Positions 1-10,145 of a DNA stretch of 64,000 nucleotides are shown in pieces. A program made the translations under genes and the position numbers. Positions within the stretch are counted from its first letter, which is position 1. Each line of letters opens with the position of its first letter. Origin of the DNA: Meira nashicola (Eukaryota; Basidiomycota; Exobasidiomycetes; Exobasidiales; Brachybasidiaceae); NCBI GenBank assembly GCA_001600355.1, contig BCJU01000001.1:4464013-4528012 (forward strand). Reading direction: 5' to 3'. The notes beneath the pieces were generated by a model that saw nothing but the letters and a program-made list of their open reading frames with translations, made no database searches and was not told where the DNA came from.

Positions 1-488
1 TTTGCATAATAATGAGTATGTATAGATGTCCACTTTGAGTGTAAAGAATAAATTTGCTTATGATCGGCATCAGATAATGTTGCACTGATCACTTTTTTGC
101 CTTCAATGTAGAACGGCTGCAAATCTTTTCTTGAAACTTTCTTTTTCATACTTCCATCAGGCTCTGGCTTTGAAACAACTATATCCAATCCTGACCAAGA
201 CATAAAAAGTGGTTGAAGATCAAATTTGATCACATGATCATGTTGACAATATTCGGGCTTTAAACCGATTGGTGAATTATTGCTTTGTTCTAATTCACTT
301 TGAAGTTGATCATTTTTAGGTAAAACATAACTATTTTGAGGCAAATTAACTTCACTTCTTGCTGTAAAGATACTGCCATCCTTTGTATTCAATGGACGTT
401 CACTTGCTGCCAAAGTGCTTGTACCGTCATCAAATGCACTCGTGCTTGCCATAGCGTATTCATTTGTGTTGTTTCTTTTTGATAACAT
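1..488 (-). CDS. Hypothetical protein, 3' part off the window
   Basis: An ORF starts at the ATG at 486-488 on the minus strand and stays open for 162 codons to the window edge, so the C-terminal part is missing. Codon use resembles the neighbouring genes. The start (MLSKRNNTNEYAMAS) is polar, with no signal peptide and no membrane segment in the visible part. A moderately conserved-looking stretch in the second half (around QPLFMSWSGLDIVV) may begin a folded domain, but I do not recognise a family. It is transcribed in the same direction as the membrane-protein gene upstream at 1010-2740. A later in-frame ATG at codon 13 is an alternative start. Confidence 0.55.
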   Translation of the reverse strand, partial: MLSKRNNTNEYAMASTSAFDDGTSTLAASERPLNTKDGSIFTARSEVNLPQNSYVLPKNDQLQSELEQSNNSPIGLKPEYCQHDHVIKFDLQPLFMSWSGLDIVVSKPEPDGSMKKKVSRKDLQPFYIEGKKVISATLSDADHKQIYSLHSKWTSIHTHYYA

Positions 489-1009
489 TTTGTTTGTTGT
501 TGTTGGATGGGGAAATTAACAGGTAGAACAATTTTTTGAACTCATCTTATATACCTTTCCAATACTCAATTTCGATTCATATACATAAAGTTGTCAAACT
601 CATAATCAGGTACATGCATGTATGCCATGAAAACACAAAACGCTAAAAAAAGATTTAAACGAATTTAGGCAAAAAGCCTTTGCGGAATTGATTCCCTCTT
701 TAAAAGCTTTTGTTATAGCGGAATAATTTCCGCTCTTGATAAAGTTATTATCTTTTAGCGTGTAAAACATGAAATCCATTGCATCATTCTTGGCGCAGCG
801 CTGTGCAACCTATTTTCATGCAGACGTCTTTGTCCGATATTTCATGCAGACGTCTCTGTCCGATTTTTCATGCATTTGTACATATGTATACACTCACGCA
901 TACATTCATGCATACACTCACACTCCTTTGTTTACCTTCACTGTGTAAGAAAGCTCATTGTCATTAAAGGTCATCATGGAAAATTAGGATACTTGTCGAC
1001 ATTAAAGGT
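489..1009. other. Intergenic region with short tandem repeat
   Basis: No gene is supported. It holds the upstream region of the partial gene at 1-488 and the 3' flank of the gene ending at 1010. The only structure seen is a 26-bp tandem repeat at 814-874. Confidence 0.6.
814..874. repeat. 26-bp tandem repeat, 2.3 copies
   Basis: Units at 814-839 and 840-865 share the core TTTCATGCAGACGTCT and differ at two positions. A third copy is cut after nine bases (866-874). Each full unit carries GACGTC, which contains a CRE-like ACGT core. No function is shown. Confidence 0.8.
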
Positions 1010-2740
1010 CTAGCAACAACCACCACCACCGCCACCTCCATCTCCTCCACCACCACCACCACCGCCACCACCACCTCCGCCGCCACCATCACCACCACTA
1101 TATCCTCCTCCGCCTCCGCCTCCTCCACCAGAACCATCGTTGGTTGAGATATTGTTGAATGGTGCACAAGTAACAAAAGGTAAAGGATGATAATCCATTA
1201 TTTGAGATCTTCCTCCCGTTCTTTCATTTATTGAACGATCACGTAAATATTGTCTTATATAATTTCGTTTAAATCGATCGGCAGCATCATATCCACGAAT
1301 CATGTAAGAAATGAAAAACATCCATAAACCAACAAAGATTACCACAAACATCGAAATCGAAACTACCAATGGCCATGCATAATTGCTAAGTGTTAAAGGT
1401 TTGTTTGAAGGATCGGCAGTGTCTATATATCCAGACAATTGTCAGTAAAATAAGTCTGTTTAACGTTTAATTTTTGCCAACTTACATGTGTATGGCCTGC
1501 TGGAAGGAGTTCCGCCACAGAAAAGTTTTTCCCAAGTAGAGAACAAAGAAGTACTCTTACCACATGCGCCTGCATTCAAGAAAGATTGAAGATCACGGAA
1601 ATTGCTTCCTTGAATACCGATTGCAGCTCTGGAAGAAAAGAAAAGAAGAGGTTAGTTAGATATTTCTTCTCTTCCACAAGAAAAACATACTCACAATGAC
1701 ATGATCCATAACGGTATTATGAGCCAAATCCATAACCCACCCAATGCGGCAGGAGTTAATAAATTGCAAGCTCTTATTAATCTACTTTGGCTTTCTTCTT
1801 TTTGTATTTGTGCTTCTTCTTCTGCTTCATTTTCGCTCGTTCGAATGGAAAATATGAATCTTGCCGGTGTTTGTTGTTCCGAATAAGGTGGTGGTGAATC
1901 TGCCTTATTTTCTTCTTCTGCGTTTAGATCATTTCTTGTTAAAGTACGATTAGGATTCAAAGATTTCCATGCGATTGTTAAATTGATGAAAAATTGTAAT
2001 AAAATTGCTAAAACGAAAGCGATTGCTATACTTTGATAAACTGTCATATAAATTCTTGCAGGATAAACTGGTCTTGGTATATGAATATTAAATGTCGTTT
2101 GAGTTGGAAGCGCAGCAGAAGTTGAAACCACATAACCATCTAAATAAGAAGAAATTGCGTTATTTAAAGAAGAATAAGAATAAATATAACCTGTTCCGGT
2201 TGCATAACTTGTTCTTGAAGTAAAAATAGAAGAAGCACTTGCACTTACACGTGCACTTGCACTTGAAACACTTGTCACCGTACTTGAACCTCCTCCTACT
2301 GTTACTGTAATTGTTGTGGGTGAAGGTGAAGGTGCTGCTGTACTTAGCGGATATCGTTCACTATAAAATGAACTTGGCGTATATTCAGCTTGATCACCAC
2401 TATACTTGTAAAGATAAAATCTTGGTGGTGGAGAAGATGTTGCAAAAGCGGTTGAAGAAGTTGTAGTTTGATAAACTGTTTTACCTTCATCACATGGATC
2501 ATCACCACGTCCGTTACAAAGATAAACAGTTTTATAAACATCCCTTCTGTATGCGCAACATTGTGCTGTATTTTGATTGTTATTATATGCATATGCCACA
2601 CTTGGATATGGACTTGCAGTATATTTAGCCGGAAAAGATTTAATTGGAACCCAAAGTGAAACAATTCCAGCCGTACCTGCTCCAATAACGATAAAGCATG
2701 AAGCAATAAGGATTGGCAAAGTGATCTTTGCGCTTACCAT
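1010..2740 (-). CDS. Multi-pass membrane protein with polyglycine tail ending in Cys-Cys
   Basis: Three exons are read: 1695-2740, 1486-1628 and 1010-1422. The introns are 1629-1694 and 1423-1485, with GTGAGT and GTAAGT donors and CAG and TAG acceptors. The joined frame is open and encodes 533 aa. The N-terminus (MVSAKITLPILIASCFIVIG) is a signal anchor or first membrane segment. A long Ser/Tyr/Thr-rich, probably extracellular part follows, then a second segment near residue 245, a charged cytoplasmic loop, and further hydrophobic segments around residues 335 and 425. The C-terminus is a long glycine run closing with two cysteines. The topology resembles fungal plasma-membrane proteins, but I do not recognise the family. 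A TATA-like site lies about 70 bp upstream of the ATG. Confidence 0.75.
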
Positions 2741-2805
2741 CTTGAGATTAAAATTTGATTGTCGATGGGTAAAGAAGAAAGATACTTTGAGTATAAAACT
2801 TACCT

Positions 2806-2812
2806 TTTTATA
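2806..2812 (-). promoter_or_regulatory. TATA box of the membrane-protein gene
   Basis: TATAAAA on the minus strand lies about 66-72 bp upstream of the ATG at 2740, a usual spacing for a fungal TATA promoter. Confidence 0.45.
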
Positions 2813-4641
2813 GTTTTAAAGAGCATCCCTTTTCATCATGCTCAGCACACATATTATCCCGGTCAAGGCCGAATAATCGGGACAAGTCAAGATGACTCTT
2901 TACCGGTGATGAATTGATTTCGCATAACTTTAATCGAATGCCCGCAATTATCACCCTTGAACCTCCGCCGGTGTTTTAGGCAAAAAAAAAACAAAAAGGC
3001 TTGGCATTGAATCGAATAGACTTTCAAAGTGATATTTTGCTGCTTAATGTACAACAGATAAGCGGGGAAAATTAGTCTTTAGCGTAGCACAAAAAGTCAG
3101 TCAATCAATCATTGAAGCTAATAAACGTCATTATGCCTTTTGCTCGGGAGAATGTGTACAGAAAGACGTGCTATTTCGTACTGGGTGTGTGTGCCTAGAC
3201 CAAAGTTGCAAAAAGAGACTAAAATGTATTTTAGCGTATCGCAACCCTAATGCAAGCTTAATTTGCATCGGCCAAGTATCAATTTGTATGTATGCATGTA
3301 TGCACACACACATAGTCCTGTAAGCGAACAAGTAGCTGAGCACCAAGAAAGAGGGACAGATGTCAACGTTTGTCAAGTAAGAGATCCAGTACCTTGCATA
3401 TATATATCGGTTAAGATCGGACAAAGGGTGTATATTGATAAGTTGGATATATATTCCGTACGAGATTTTTAAATAATGGCTTCTGCTTGTGTGTGAAAAG
3501 AGTACCTTGTGTGATAATTACCCCGGATTGTTAATTGTACATATGTGGAGATCATATCTTATCTACATGACTCTTTACCCTCGACCCTCTTTGCTGAGTA
3601 TGTATATCCTTGATACGGAGTAATCGGATATTTTACCGCTCTCATAATCTTGATCATATTCTCTCATGACCACGTTTCCTCCCTTTCCGACAGCCACATA
3701 AGATAGGAGCTATTCGGAAACTCAACCGTTAAACAGAAATCGGCAATCAAAAGTTACGAACAAATTATGAGTCATAAGTATATTCAAGCCATATGATCTG
3801 AATATGTAGTCAGCATACTCATAGAACGTATCTCCTTCACAATATCTATCATTCCACGTGCTCAAATGTATCCTCTTCACGTGAGAGATTTTATGAGAAT
3901 ATATATTACCATCATCATCATTTGAATGATAGCTTGTATAGAAGAATTCAAGTATATAAGAGCCAATGGAAGTATAAAGCTTGGCAAGTGATAAATCGAA
4001 TGATTTTCATCAATTATTCTTTCTACACTGATTATACGCAAAGCTATAAAATAAATAAAGTGAACCCCGGGTTGCCAAGCGTCTTGACTTTTTATTTAGT
4101 CTGTTTATGAAAGCCACTTGCGGTGTTGCGCAGGGGAAGCGCAGGGCAGAAGAAAGAGAAGCGCGGGTCTTACGCGGCGATAGGTTCTGTGTAATGATAC
4201 CCTACACCATACATTGATTGATTGATTGTGATTCTGTAGATCTACTAAAACATGCATAATCCGTACGGAAAGGTAAACCCCAGGTACATGTTTGATCTAA
4301 ATATATGTTTATTGGATTAGACTGGCTTGGCGTTACTATTCTATAGTTTCATCGAATGTCAATTGTAGGACAAGGCTGTAATGATCAACAACCCCTTTAA
4401 AGGACTTCTCCGTGAGAAATTATATTTTATTATTTTTCAAAGCCCGTTTAAAAAACGAAATCAACGATCTTGGCAACGGCGATTCATGGACATCCGGCGC
4501 CTTGTTAAAGATAAATTAGAAGAGAATTAAATGATCTTCCGAATAATCATGTCTTGCCAAGAAAGAGTGAATAAGTGTAAATGACGTCAAAAGAAGAGCC
4601 AGAAGGTATTTGGTTAAGAGACGATCAAAGATGTGTTAAGA
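2813..4641. other. Long intergenic region, no gene seen
   Basis: About 1.8 kb lies between two divergently transcribed genes. Only short reading frames without recognisable content occur. Simple-sequence patches (TG/CA and ATTGATTG runs) are present. No RNA gene or mobile element was recognised. Confidence 0.5.
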
Positions 4642-4650
4642 TATAAAAAG
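4642..4650 (+). promoter_or_regulatory. TATA box of the CHRD gene
   Basis: TATAAAAAG lies 69 bp upstream of the chosen ATG at 4719. The spacing leaves an in-frame ATG at 4659 almost inside the initiation zone, which supports the later start. Confidence 0.5.
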
Positions 4651-4718
4651 GAAGATATTTGATCAGTTTAAACAAAAACATAACTCATCAACCCCTTCCC
4701 CCTACACTACTATCCAAC

Positions 4719-5846
4719 ATGAAGATCACTTCTACCCTTATCGCACTTGCTTTAGCTTCTTCGGCATTTGCAGCACCATCTTTGGAACCAAGAACATGGA
4801 ACGATAAACATCAAAGTCAATCAAAGCCTATCGGTAAACATGTTAAAGAACCAAAATATTTCACTTCTGCATTTTCCACAAGAGCAGTAAATACGACAAT
4901 CATTAATAACAATCAAGAATCAGTTCCAGGTCAACCAGGAGCATTTGGACATTTTTCATTCAAAATTAATTCTGATAAAGAAATTATTTGTTGGGATATT
5001 CGTACTGTTGGAGTAACGGGAGAATATCAATCACCTGCTTTTACTGCAACACATATCCATCAAGCTGACGTCGGAAGATCTGGACCACCACGTATTGCAT
5101 TCACAAATCCAAAATACGAACGTAATGATATCACAGGAGCAGAAATTAGAACGAGTAAAGGATGCTTACAAGGACCTTTTGCAACAAATGTTACTGCAAA
5201 CGGTCAAGATACAGGTTCAGCTTCAGGATTCAAATTAAAGAATATCGAAGAAAATCCATCAAACTTCTTTTCTGATACACATACTCAAGCTTTTAGTGCA
5301 GGTGCAATTCGTGGTCAACTTTTACGTTCAGAAATTGAAGTTAAAAAGCCACGTTCATTCACAAGTGTTTTACGTACAGAAGCAACATCTGATCAAATTA
5401 TTACAAATGCAGGAGCACCAACACCAGGCTTAGAAGGAGCTTCAGGTAAATATGAACTTCGAATTAATACAAACGAAGATGTTATCTGTTATGATATCAC
5501 TTTAAAGAATTTCCCAAAAGATGAAAAATATTTTAGTCCTGCAAAGACTAGTACGCATACTCATGCCGCTCCTTTCGGTTCTGCCGGACCTCCACGTTTA
5601 GCATACAAGAATCCCGAAAGAAAGTCATATCTTTGGGGTGCAATCAAATCAAAGACACGTCATAGTAGTGCATGTATCAAAGGACCATTCACAACTGGTT
5701 TATTAGGTACAGATGGTAAAGATACAGGTTCTGCTTCTGGTTTCACTTTGACACAATTACAAGATAATCCACAAGCTTATTTCTCTGACGTTCACACTGA
5801 GAGTAGACAAGCAGGTGCCGTTCGTGGTCAATTATATCGTGCTTAA
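4719..5846 (+). CDS. Secreted protein with two CHRD domains
   Basis: This single-exon gene encodes 375 aa. The start at 4719 is chosen because it opens directly with a signal peptide (MKITSTLIALALASSAFA). An in-frame ATG 60 bp upstream would bury that signal. The mature protein is an internal duplication of a CHRD domain, roughly residues 45-200 and 205-375. Each copy has a His-x-His pair (112/114 and 280/282) followed by a GPPR block, a QDTGSASGF or KDTGSASGF block, and an ending like AGA(I/V)RGQL. CHRD was first described in chordin and occurs in bacterial and fungal secreted proteins of unknown biochemistry. The paired histidines suggest metal binding, which is inference. No GPI signal or wall anchor is visible, so it is probably a soluble extracellular or wall-associated protein. 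Confidence 0.88.
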   Translation: MKITSTLIALALASSAFAAPSLEPRTWNDKHQSQSKPIGKHVKEPKYFTSAFSTRAVNTTIINNNQESVPGQPGAFGHFSFKINSDKEIICWDIRTVGVTGEYQSPAFTATHIHQADVGRSGPPRIAFTNPKYERNDITGAEIRTSKGCLQGPFATNVTANGQDTGSASGFKLKNIEENPSNFFSDTHTQAFSAGAIRGQLLRSEIEVKKPRSFTSVLRTEATSDQIITNAGAPTPGLEGASGKYELRINTNEDVICYDITLKNFPKDEKYFSPAKTSTHTHAAPFGSAGPPRLAYKNPERKSYLWGAIKSKTRHSSACIKGPFTTGLLGTDGKDTGSASGFTLTQLQDNPQAYFSDVHTESRQAGAVRGQLYRA

Positions 5847-6312
5847 AACTCTTAAATAAATCCCGCTTATGAAGAACAATCTGTTTATTGAAATGCTATC
5901 GAGTCAAAATTATTACTGAGCGAGTGTCTTAAGAGTGAAAAATCATCAGAATGGCTGACATGTAAAATAATCTGATAAGATTAATCTCGGGTGTAAACCA
6001 TAAAAAGACGCGTCTTGCTATTTTTTTTATTCGTGTACCTTGCCGAAAAAACAAAACAGAGTTGTACTGCCGTCGGCCGAGTGTTAAGGGAAGAATTGCC
6101 TATCCGACTTCTATCTCCGGTTACGGACCTTTTTTCTTTTTTAAGCTCAGTTTGCATTCACTCAAACTACAGCTCAGCATGCAGAGAACTACCATACCAT
6201 ACTTCTACATTGCAACCTACTTACGTGCTGAGCAAACGATCCTTTACAAGTATAAAAAGAAGATCAGATTTCAAAAAACAGCACTTTTTATGATTCAGAT
6301 TAAACGACTAGG
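5847..6312. other. Intergenic region
   Basis: It holds the 3' flank of the CHRD gene and the 5' region of the flavoprotein gene. Short overlapping reading frames at 6015-6316 look like chance; they have no conserved content and run into the downstream start. Confidence 0.5.
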
Positions 6313-7659
6313 ATGACCATTTGGAAATCAATTGTTAGACCAAATATGACACAAACAATCAAAAGAACAATGACAACCGAAGCCGCCGCACTTAAAACTG
6401 TTTTAGTAGCAGGAGGTTCTTATGCCGGTCATGAAGCAGTTCGTATTCTATCAGAAATTTTACCTGAATCATACAAGATTGTATTACTAGAACGTAATAG
6501 TCATTTCAATCACGTTTACGTATTTCCACGTTATTCAGTAGTTGATGGACATACACATAAAGCATTCATTCCTTATACAAACGTTTTTGGGTCATCTCTA
6601 GCGAAGGAAAGTCGTCATGAATTGATACAAGGTACTTTATTAAACATCAACCCTCCATCAAACACCAATAATCAAGGCGAAAGTGGTATTGCAACATTTG
6701 TTCAAAATAATGAAGAAAAGTCTTTACCTTTTGATTATTTGATTTATGCTTTAGGAAGTTATAGACCAGGTTCGATTGATTTATGGAAATCCACTTATTC
6801 CGGAAATAAGATTGATGGAATAGAAAACGTAAAAGAGATTCAAAAATCAGTCAATGCAGCAAAGAATATCGTAATCGTTGGTTCAGGTCCTTTAGGAATC
6901 GAATTTGCAGCTGATATTGCTGATCATTATACTGGAACAGAAGCAAAGAATGTTACTCTTTTATCCTCCTCAACAAAATTGCTTCCTAAATTAAAAGATG
7001 AAGTACATCAACAAACATATACATGGCTTACTCAACATGGGGTTAATGTTCTCTTGGGCGAACGATTGGCAGAGCAAAATCAAGATGCAAATGGTGATAT
7101 AAACGTGAAGACGAACAAAGGCAAAACAATCCAAGCAGATTTAGTACTTGATTGTACAGGATTAAAAGCAAATACTGCACCATTGAAGCCATTATTAGGA
7201 GATAATTGGCTCGATCAAACACCTGCATGGACGAACGATAAGTTACAATTACTCAATACTTCACCTGATGAACCTCAAAACAAGATCCATTCTTTTGACA
7301 ACATTTATATTGCAGGTGATGCAGGTCATGCATTTGGAGCACATAAAAATGGAGCAAATGCACGCGAACAAGCTGGAATCGCAAGTAGGAATATTTGTCG
7401 TCAAATAGCAATCATCCAACAACAAAGCACAAATCCGGAATCGGCTTCTTGGGCAAAGAGATTTTTAGCAAATAATGGTCAACAACCAGAATTATACAAA
7501 CCTGGTCCAATCAAAATCAAAGTTTCCTTAGGTCTAAAAGATGCAATCTCACAAGGTGATTATGGCGTAGCTTACCGTAAAGGAGAAGGCAGACCGGATA
7601 TGAACGTTGAAAAGCACTGGAAAAACCGAGGTTTGTCAACAAGCGATATGCACCTGTAA
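6313..7659 (+). CDS. AIF/AMID-like FAD-dependent NAD(P)H oxidoreductase
   Basis: The protein (448 aa) has the fold of the pyridine-nucleotide-disulfide oxidoreductases of the AMID/FSP1 (AIFM2) branch. The N-terminal FAD site is VAGGSYAG (glycines 34-39), followed by an ERN acidic end. The NAD(P)H-binding Rossmann motif is VGSGPLGIEF (190-199), and the C-terminal FAD contact is the IAGDAG block with Asp336. No redox-active CxxC is present, as expected for AIF-like rather than disulfide reductases. Members oxidise NAD(P)H and pass electrons to quinones; some are linked to cell death. The first 28 residues are basic and lack acids (starts at 6313, 6346 or 6370 are all in frame), so a mitochondrial presequence is possible. 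It converges with the GT17 gene, the two stops being 56 bp apart. Confidence 0.87.
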   Translation: MTIWKSIVRPNMTQTIKRTMTTEAAALKTVLVAGGSYAGHEAVRILSEILPESYKIVLLERNSHFNHVYVFPRYSVVDGHTHKAFIPYTNVFGSSLAKESRHELIQGTLLNINPPSNTNNQGESGIATFVQNNEEKSLPFDYLIYALGSYRPGSIDLWKSTYSGNKIDGIENVKEIQKSVNAAKNIVIVGSGPLGIEFAADIADHYTGTEAKNVTLLSSSTKLLPKLKDEVHQQTYTWLTQHGVNVLLGERLAEQNQDANGDINVKTNKGKTIQADLVLDCTGLKANTAPLKPLLGDNWLDQTPAWTNDKLQLLNTSPDEPQNKIHSFDNIYIAGDAGHAFGAHKNGANAREQAGIASRNICRQIAIIQQQSTNPESASWAKRFLANNGQQPELYKPGPIKIKVSLGLKDAISQGDYGVAYRKGEGRPDMNVEKHWKNRGLSTSDMHL

Positions 7660-7715
7660 ACTTTTGTGCGAGACGGAGAAGATCAAATGCATTCCATAAT
7701 AGTGTACAAAGGCAA

Positions 7716-8943
7716 TCACCTTTCAACCTTGGCTCGAGGTGTTTTAAGATTAAAGGGTGTAATATTCTTGTCCAACGATCCAGACGGTCTGACACAATTA
7801 CCCGGTAAAAGATATTTGAATCTTTCGTAATCTGTCAAAACTGCTTGTGGAAGATAATCGTTACCCAAAGTGTGTTTGGCTCCATTCCAATATTGAACCA
7901 AATCTCCAAAAGAGAACACTTCAGGTGGCATATCGTACAAATCTTTTCCATTGCAGATCCGTTTTTGAATCGAAGAATCGGTCAAATAAGATTTGTATGC
8001 TGGACGTTTGAGTAACCTGTCAACATGTGATGCCGATAACATCTTATACTTGAAATCGGCCAATGTTCCGAAGCAGAAGCTGTAGACAATCATTGTACAT
8101 TAGCACGAATCATAAAACAATCCAATAGAAATAGAATCAAACTTACCTGCAATGCCATCCAGATGCGGTCAAAATTTGTTCTGAAACTTTGCCATGGGTA
8201 TAACCACTTGCATCAGACCATCTTTGAACGGATGCACGCCAACTATCTGCCAAAGTTGCAAATTCGAAACTATACAAATAATTTTGTAGTTGTAGATGAA
8301 GTGGTAAAGGTGTTTCGCATGCTTTGATTAATTCGATAGTTGCCCTGTTTGGAATTTCGTCAATATCTGCCATTAAGATTAATGTATCTTTCGAAGGTGA
8401 TTTATCGTTAATGAAAGCTGACATCATCGCACGTTGTTCGTTTGCTAAAGTGAAAGGGCCGTCACCTTTTCGTAACGCTCTTCCTTGTACGACTTTATGA
8501 TGCAACTTGGATGAAAAAGGTAAAAATCTTTGTGAATTATGTTGATAATGCATTTGAGTTTTTTCAATTCCAGTCATTGTATGCGTTGATTCCATGACCA
8601 AGAAAGAATCAACGACGTCCCATAATTCACGCATTCGAATTTCTAACATATCCAATTCTGTACTTATTAAAGTTGCATCCCAAATGGTTACTGGCCTTTC
8701 ACGTAATTTCCACCCATGTCTTGCACATGCTGCTGAATCATTTGTTGGTACAGTGGGTGAATGAAGATGAGCGATTACATCTTTTGGTAATTCAGATTTA
8801 TCCCATAACGGTCTTGTTGAATAAGAAAATGTATCTTGCAAATTATGTCGATAAGGTATTGCAAGGAAAAGCGTGAATATTAAAATTACTCCTAAAATTG
8901 CCCATAAGCCTGCCCTTCTGGGTATCCTATTCACTGTTGGCAT
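7716..8943 (-). CDS. GT17 family glycosyltransferase (beta-1,4-mannosyl-glycoprotein GlcNAc-transferase-like)
   Basis: Two exons, 8147-8943 and 7716-8079, are joined across a 67-nt intron (GTAAGT...TACAG). The junction restores the family motif SGWHCSFCFG, which confirms the splice. From the ATG at 8943 the protein has 386 aa: a short basic N-terminus, one signal-anchor segment (residues 12-30) and a lumenal domain, so it is a type II Golgi-style enzyme. Family marks are the ELWDVVDSFLVMEST region and MADIDEIPNR, which carries the acidic D-x-D-like pair. GT17 in animals is GnT-III, which adds bisecting GlcNAc; fungal members have no settled substrate. In-frame ATGs at 9039 and 9012 would add a His/Tyr-rich leader before the anchor and are less likely. 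Confidence 0.85.
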
Positions 8944-9217
8944 AATGACATGAACATGATGATGGTAGGAATATGAATATATGCATGTATTATCATTCGG
9001 GAAGCATTTCATTTGCCAAATTCCCGCCTTAAACTGCACGGGCTAATTCTTGGCGTTGTTTAATGCAGGCGGCGCTGGGCTGGAGAATTTAAGGTATGTA
9101 TGTTCTGCTTTTTTTGCTTGTTTTGTGCGTGTATGCATGTAACGCGGGCGGCTAAAAAAAGTTCAAACTAGATTCTGTTACACCATCTCAATCTTAGTAG
9201 CAACCAACACATAAAAG

Positions 9218-10018
9218 ATGTCATCAGCACATAGGCCAACATGGGATCCAGCAAAAGGAAGAGCGGATGACAGGCATAAATCAGCTCGAGTGGGTGCACG
9301 TCAAATGCCAGCTCATACAAAGTTGAAATTTAGACAACCACAACAAGGTGGACAAAACTACAACAAAGGTGAAGGATCTTCCTCAAATGCAGAAGAAGTA
9401 AGAAGGGATTTGAAAAGAGAATTGGAAGAAGCTGAAAGAGAGAATAGGAATAAGAAACGAAAAGAACTAGGGTTAGCTTTGGAAGAAGAAGAGGAAAAAT
9501 ATCAACCTAAATCGATCGAAGATGGTAATGCTCAATTAGACGCAGAAAGAAGAAAGCTTATCGCACAATTACAAGAATTGGATGCAGATGAGGAAAGCGA
9601 TGAAGAAGCACAACAGAAGCAGGTAGAGTCCACAGAATCGGATTCAGATGACAGCAGCGAAAGTGAGGATGAAGAAGATGATACAGCCGCACTATTAAGA
9701 GAACTAGAAAAGATCAAAAAAGAACGTGCCGAAGAGAAAGAAAGGCAAGAAAGAGAGAGATCAGAGATGGAACAATCATCACGAGAAGAAGAGATTGCAT
9801 TGGGAAATCCTTTGTTAAATTTGGAAAATGCATTGAAAGGAGGATCATCAAGAAGTAGTCAAGCTGAGAGCACAGATTTCGGAGTGAAAAGGAGATGGGA
9901 TGATGACGTGATTTTTAAAAATCAATCTGCTGGTAATGAAGGCGACAAGAACGGATTTGTGAACGATTTGACCAGATCAGAATTTCACAAGAGGTTCATG
10001 CAAAGATATGTACGATAA
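9218..10018 (+). CDS. CWC15: Spliceosome-associated protein Cwc15
   Basis: This single-exon gene encodes 266 aa. Both conserved ends of the Cwc15/Cwf15 family are present. The N-terminus has AHRPTWDPAKG, then LPAHT-like QMPAHTKLKFRQP. The C-terminus has RRWDDDVIFKNQ and ends VNDLTRSEFHKRFMQRYVR. The middle is an acidic and Glu/Lys/Arg-rich low-complexity coiled-coil stretch (about residues 60-195). Cwc15 belongs to the Prp19/NineTeen-associated set of the activated spliceosome and is nuclear. It is a housekeeping gene flanked by less conserved genes, which makes it useful for synteny and species placement. Confidence 0.93.
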   Translation: MSSAHRPTWDPAKGRADDRHKSARVGARQMPAHTKLKFRQPQQGGQNYNKGEGSSSNAEEVRRDLKRELEEAERENRNKKRKELGLALEEEEEKYQPKSIEDGNAQLDAERRKLIAQLQELDADEESDEEAQQKQVESTESDSDDSSESEDEEDDTAALLRELEKIKKERAEEKERQERERSEMEQSSREEEIALGNPLLNLENALKGGSSRSSQAESTDFGVKRRWDDDVIFKNQSAGNEGDKNGFVNDLTRSEFHKRFMQRYVR

Positions 10019-10145
10019 GATAACTCACAACCATCATGTAAATTAGAACACCTTTTAGCCATTCAAACTGACGATGTTATCTCAAGGAAAAGTGGTGAAA
10101 TGATCATTGCAAAAGAATAAAAATACAATTTCCTCTTCTCTCCTT

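Noticed and set aside
964..1176. Val/Glu-rich frame opposite in phase to the polyglycine tail
   Set aside because: It is the same GGN repeat read in another frame of the same strand.
3131..3472. Overlapping short frames on both strands in the 2.8-4.6 kb spacer
   Set aside because: Low-complexity, no start context or promoter, no family resemblance.
4130..4200. Possible tRNA or structured RNA in a GC-rich patch
   Set aside because: No B-box-like GGTTCRANNC or cloverleaf pairing could be recognised.
6015..6316. Two overlapping frames just before the AIF-like gene
   Set aside because: They overlap each other in different frames and run into the real start; they read like a 5' leader.
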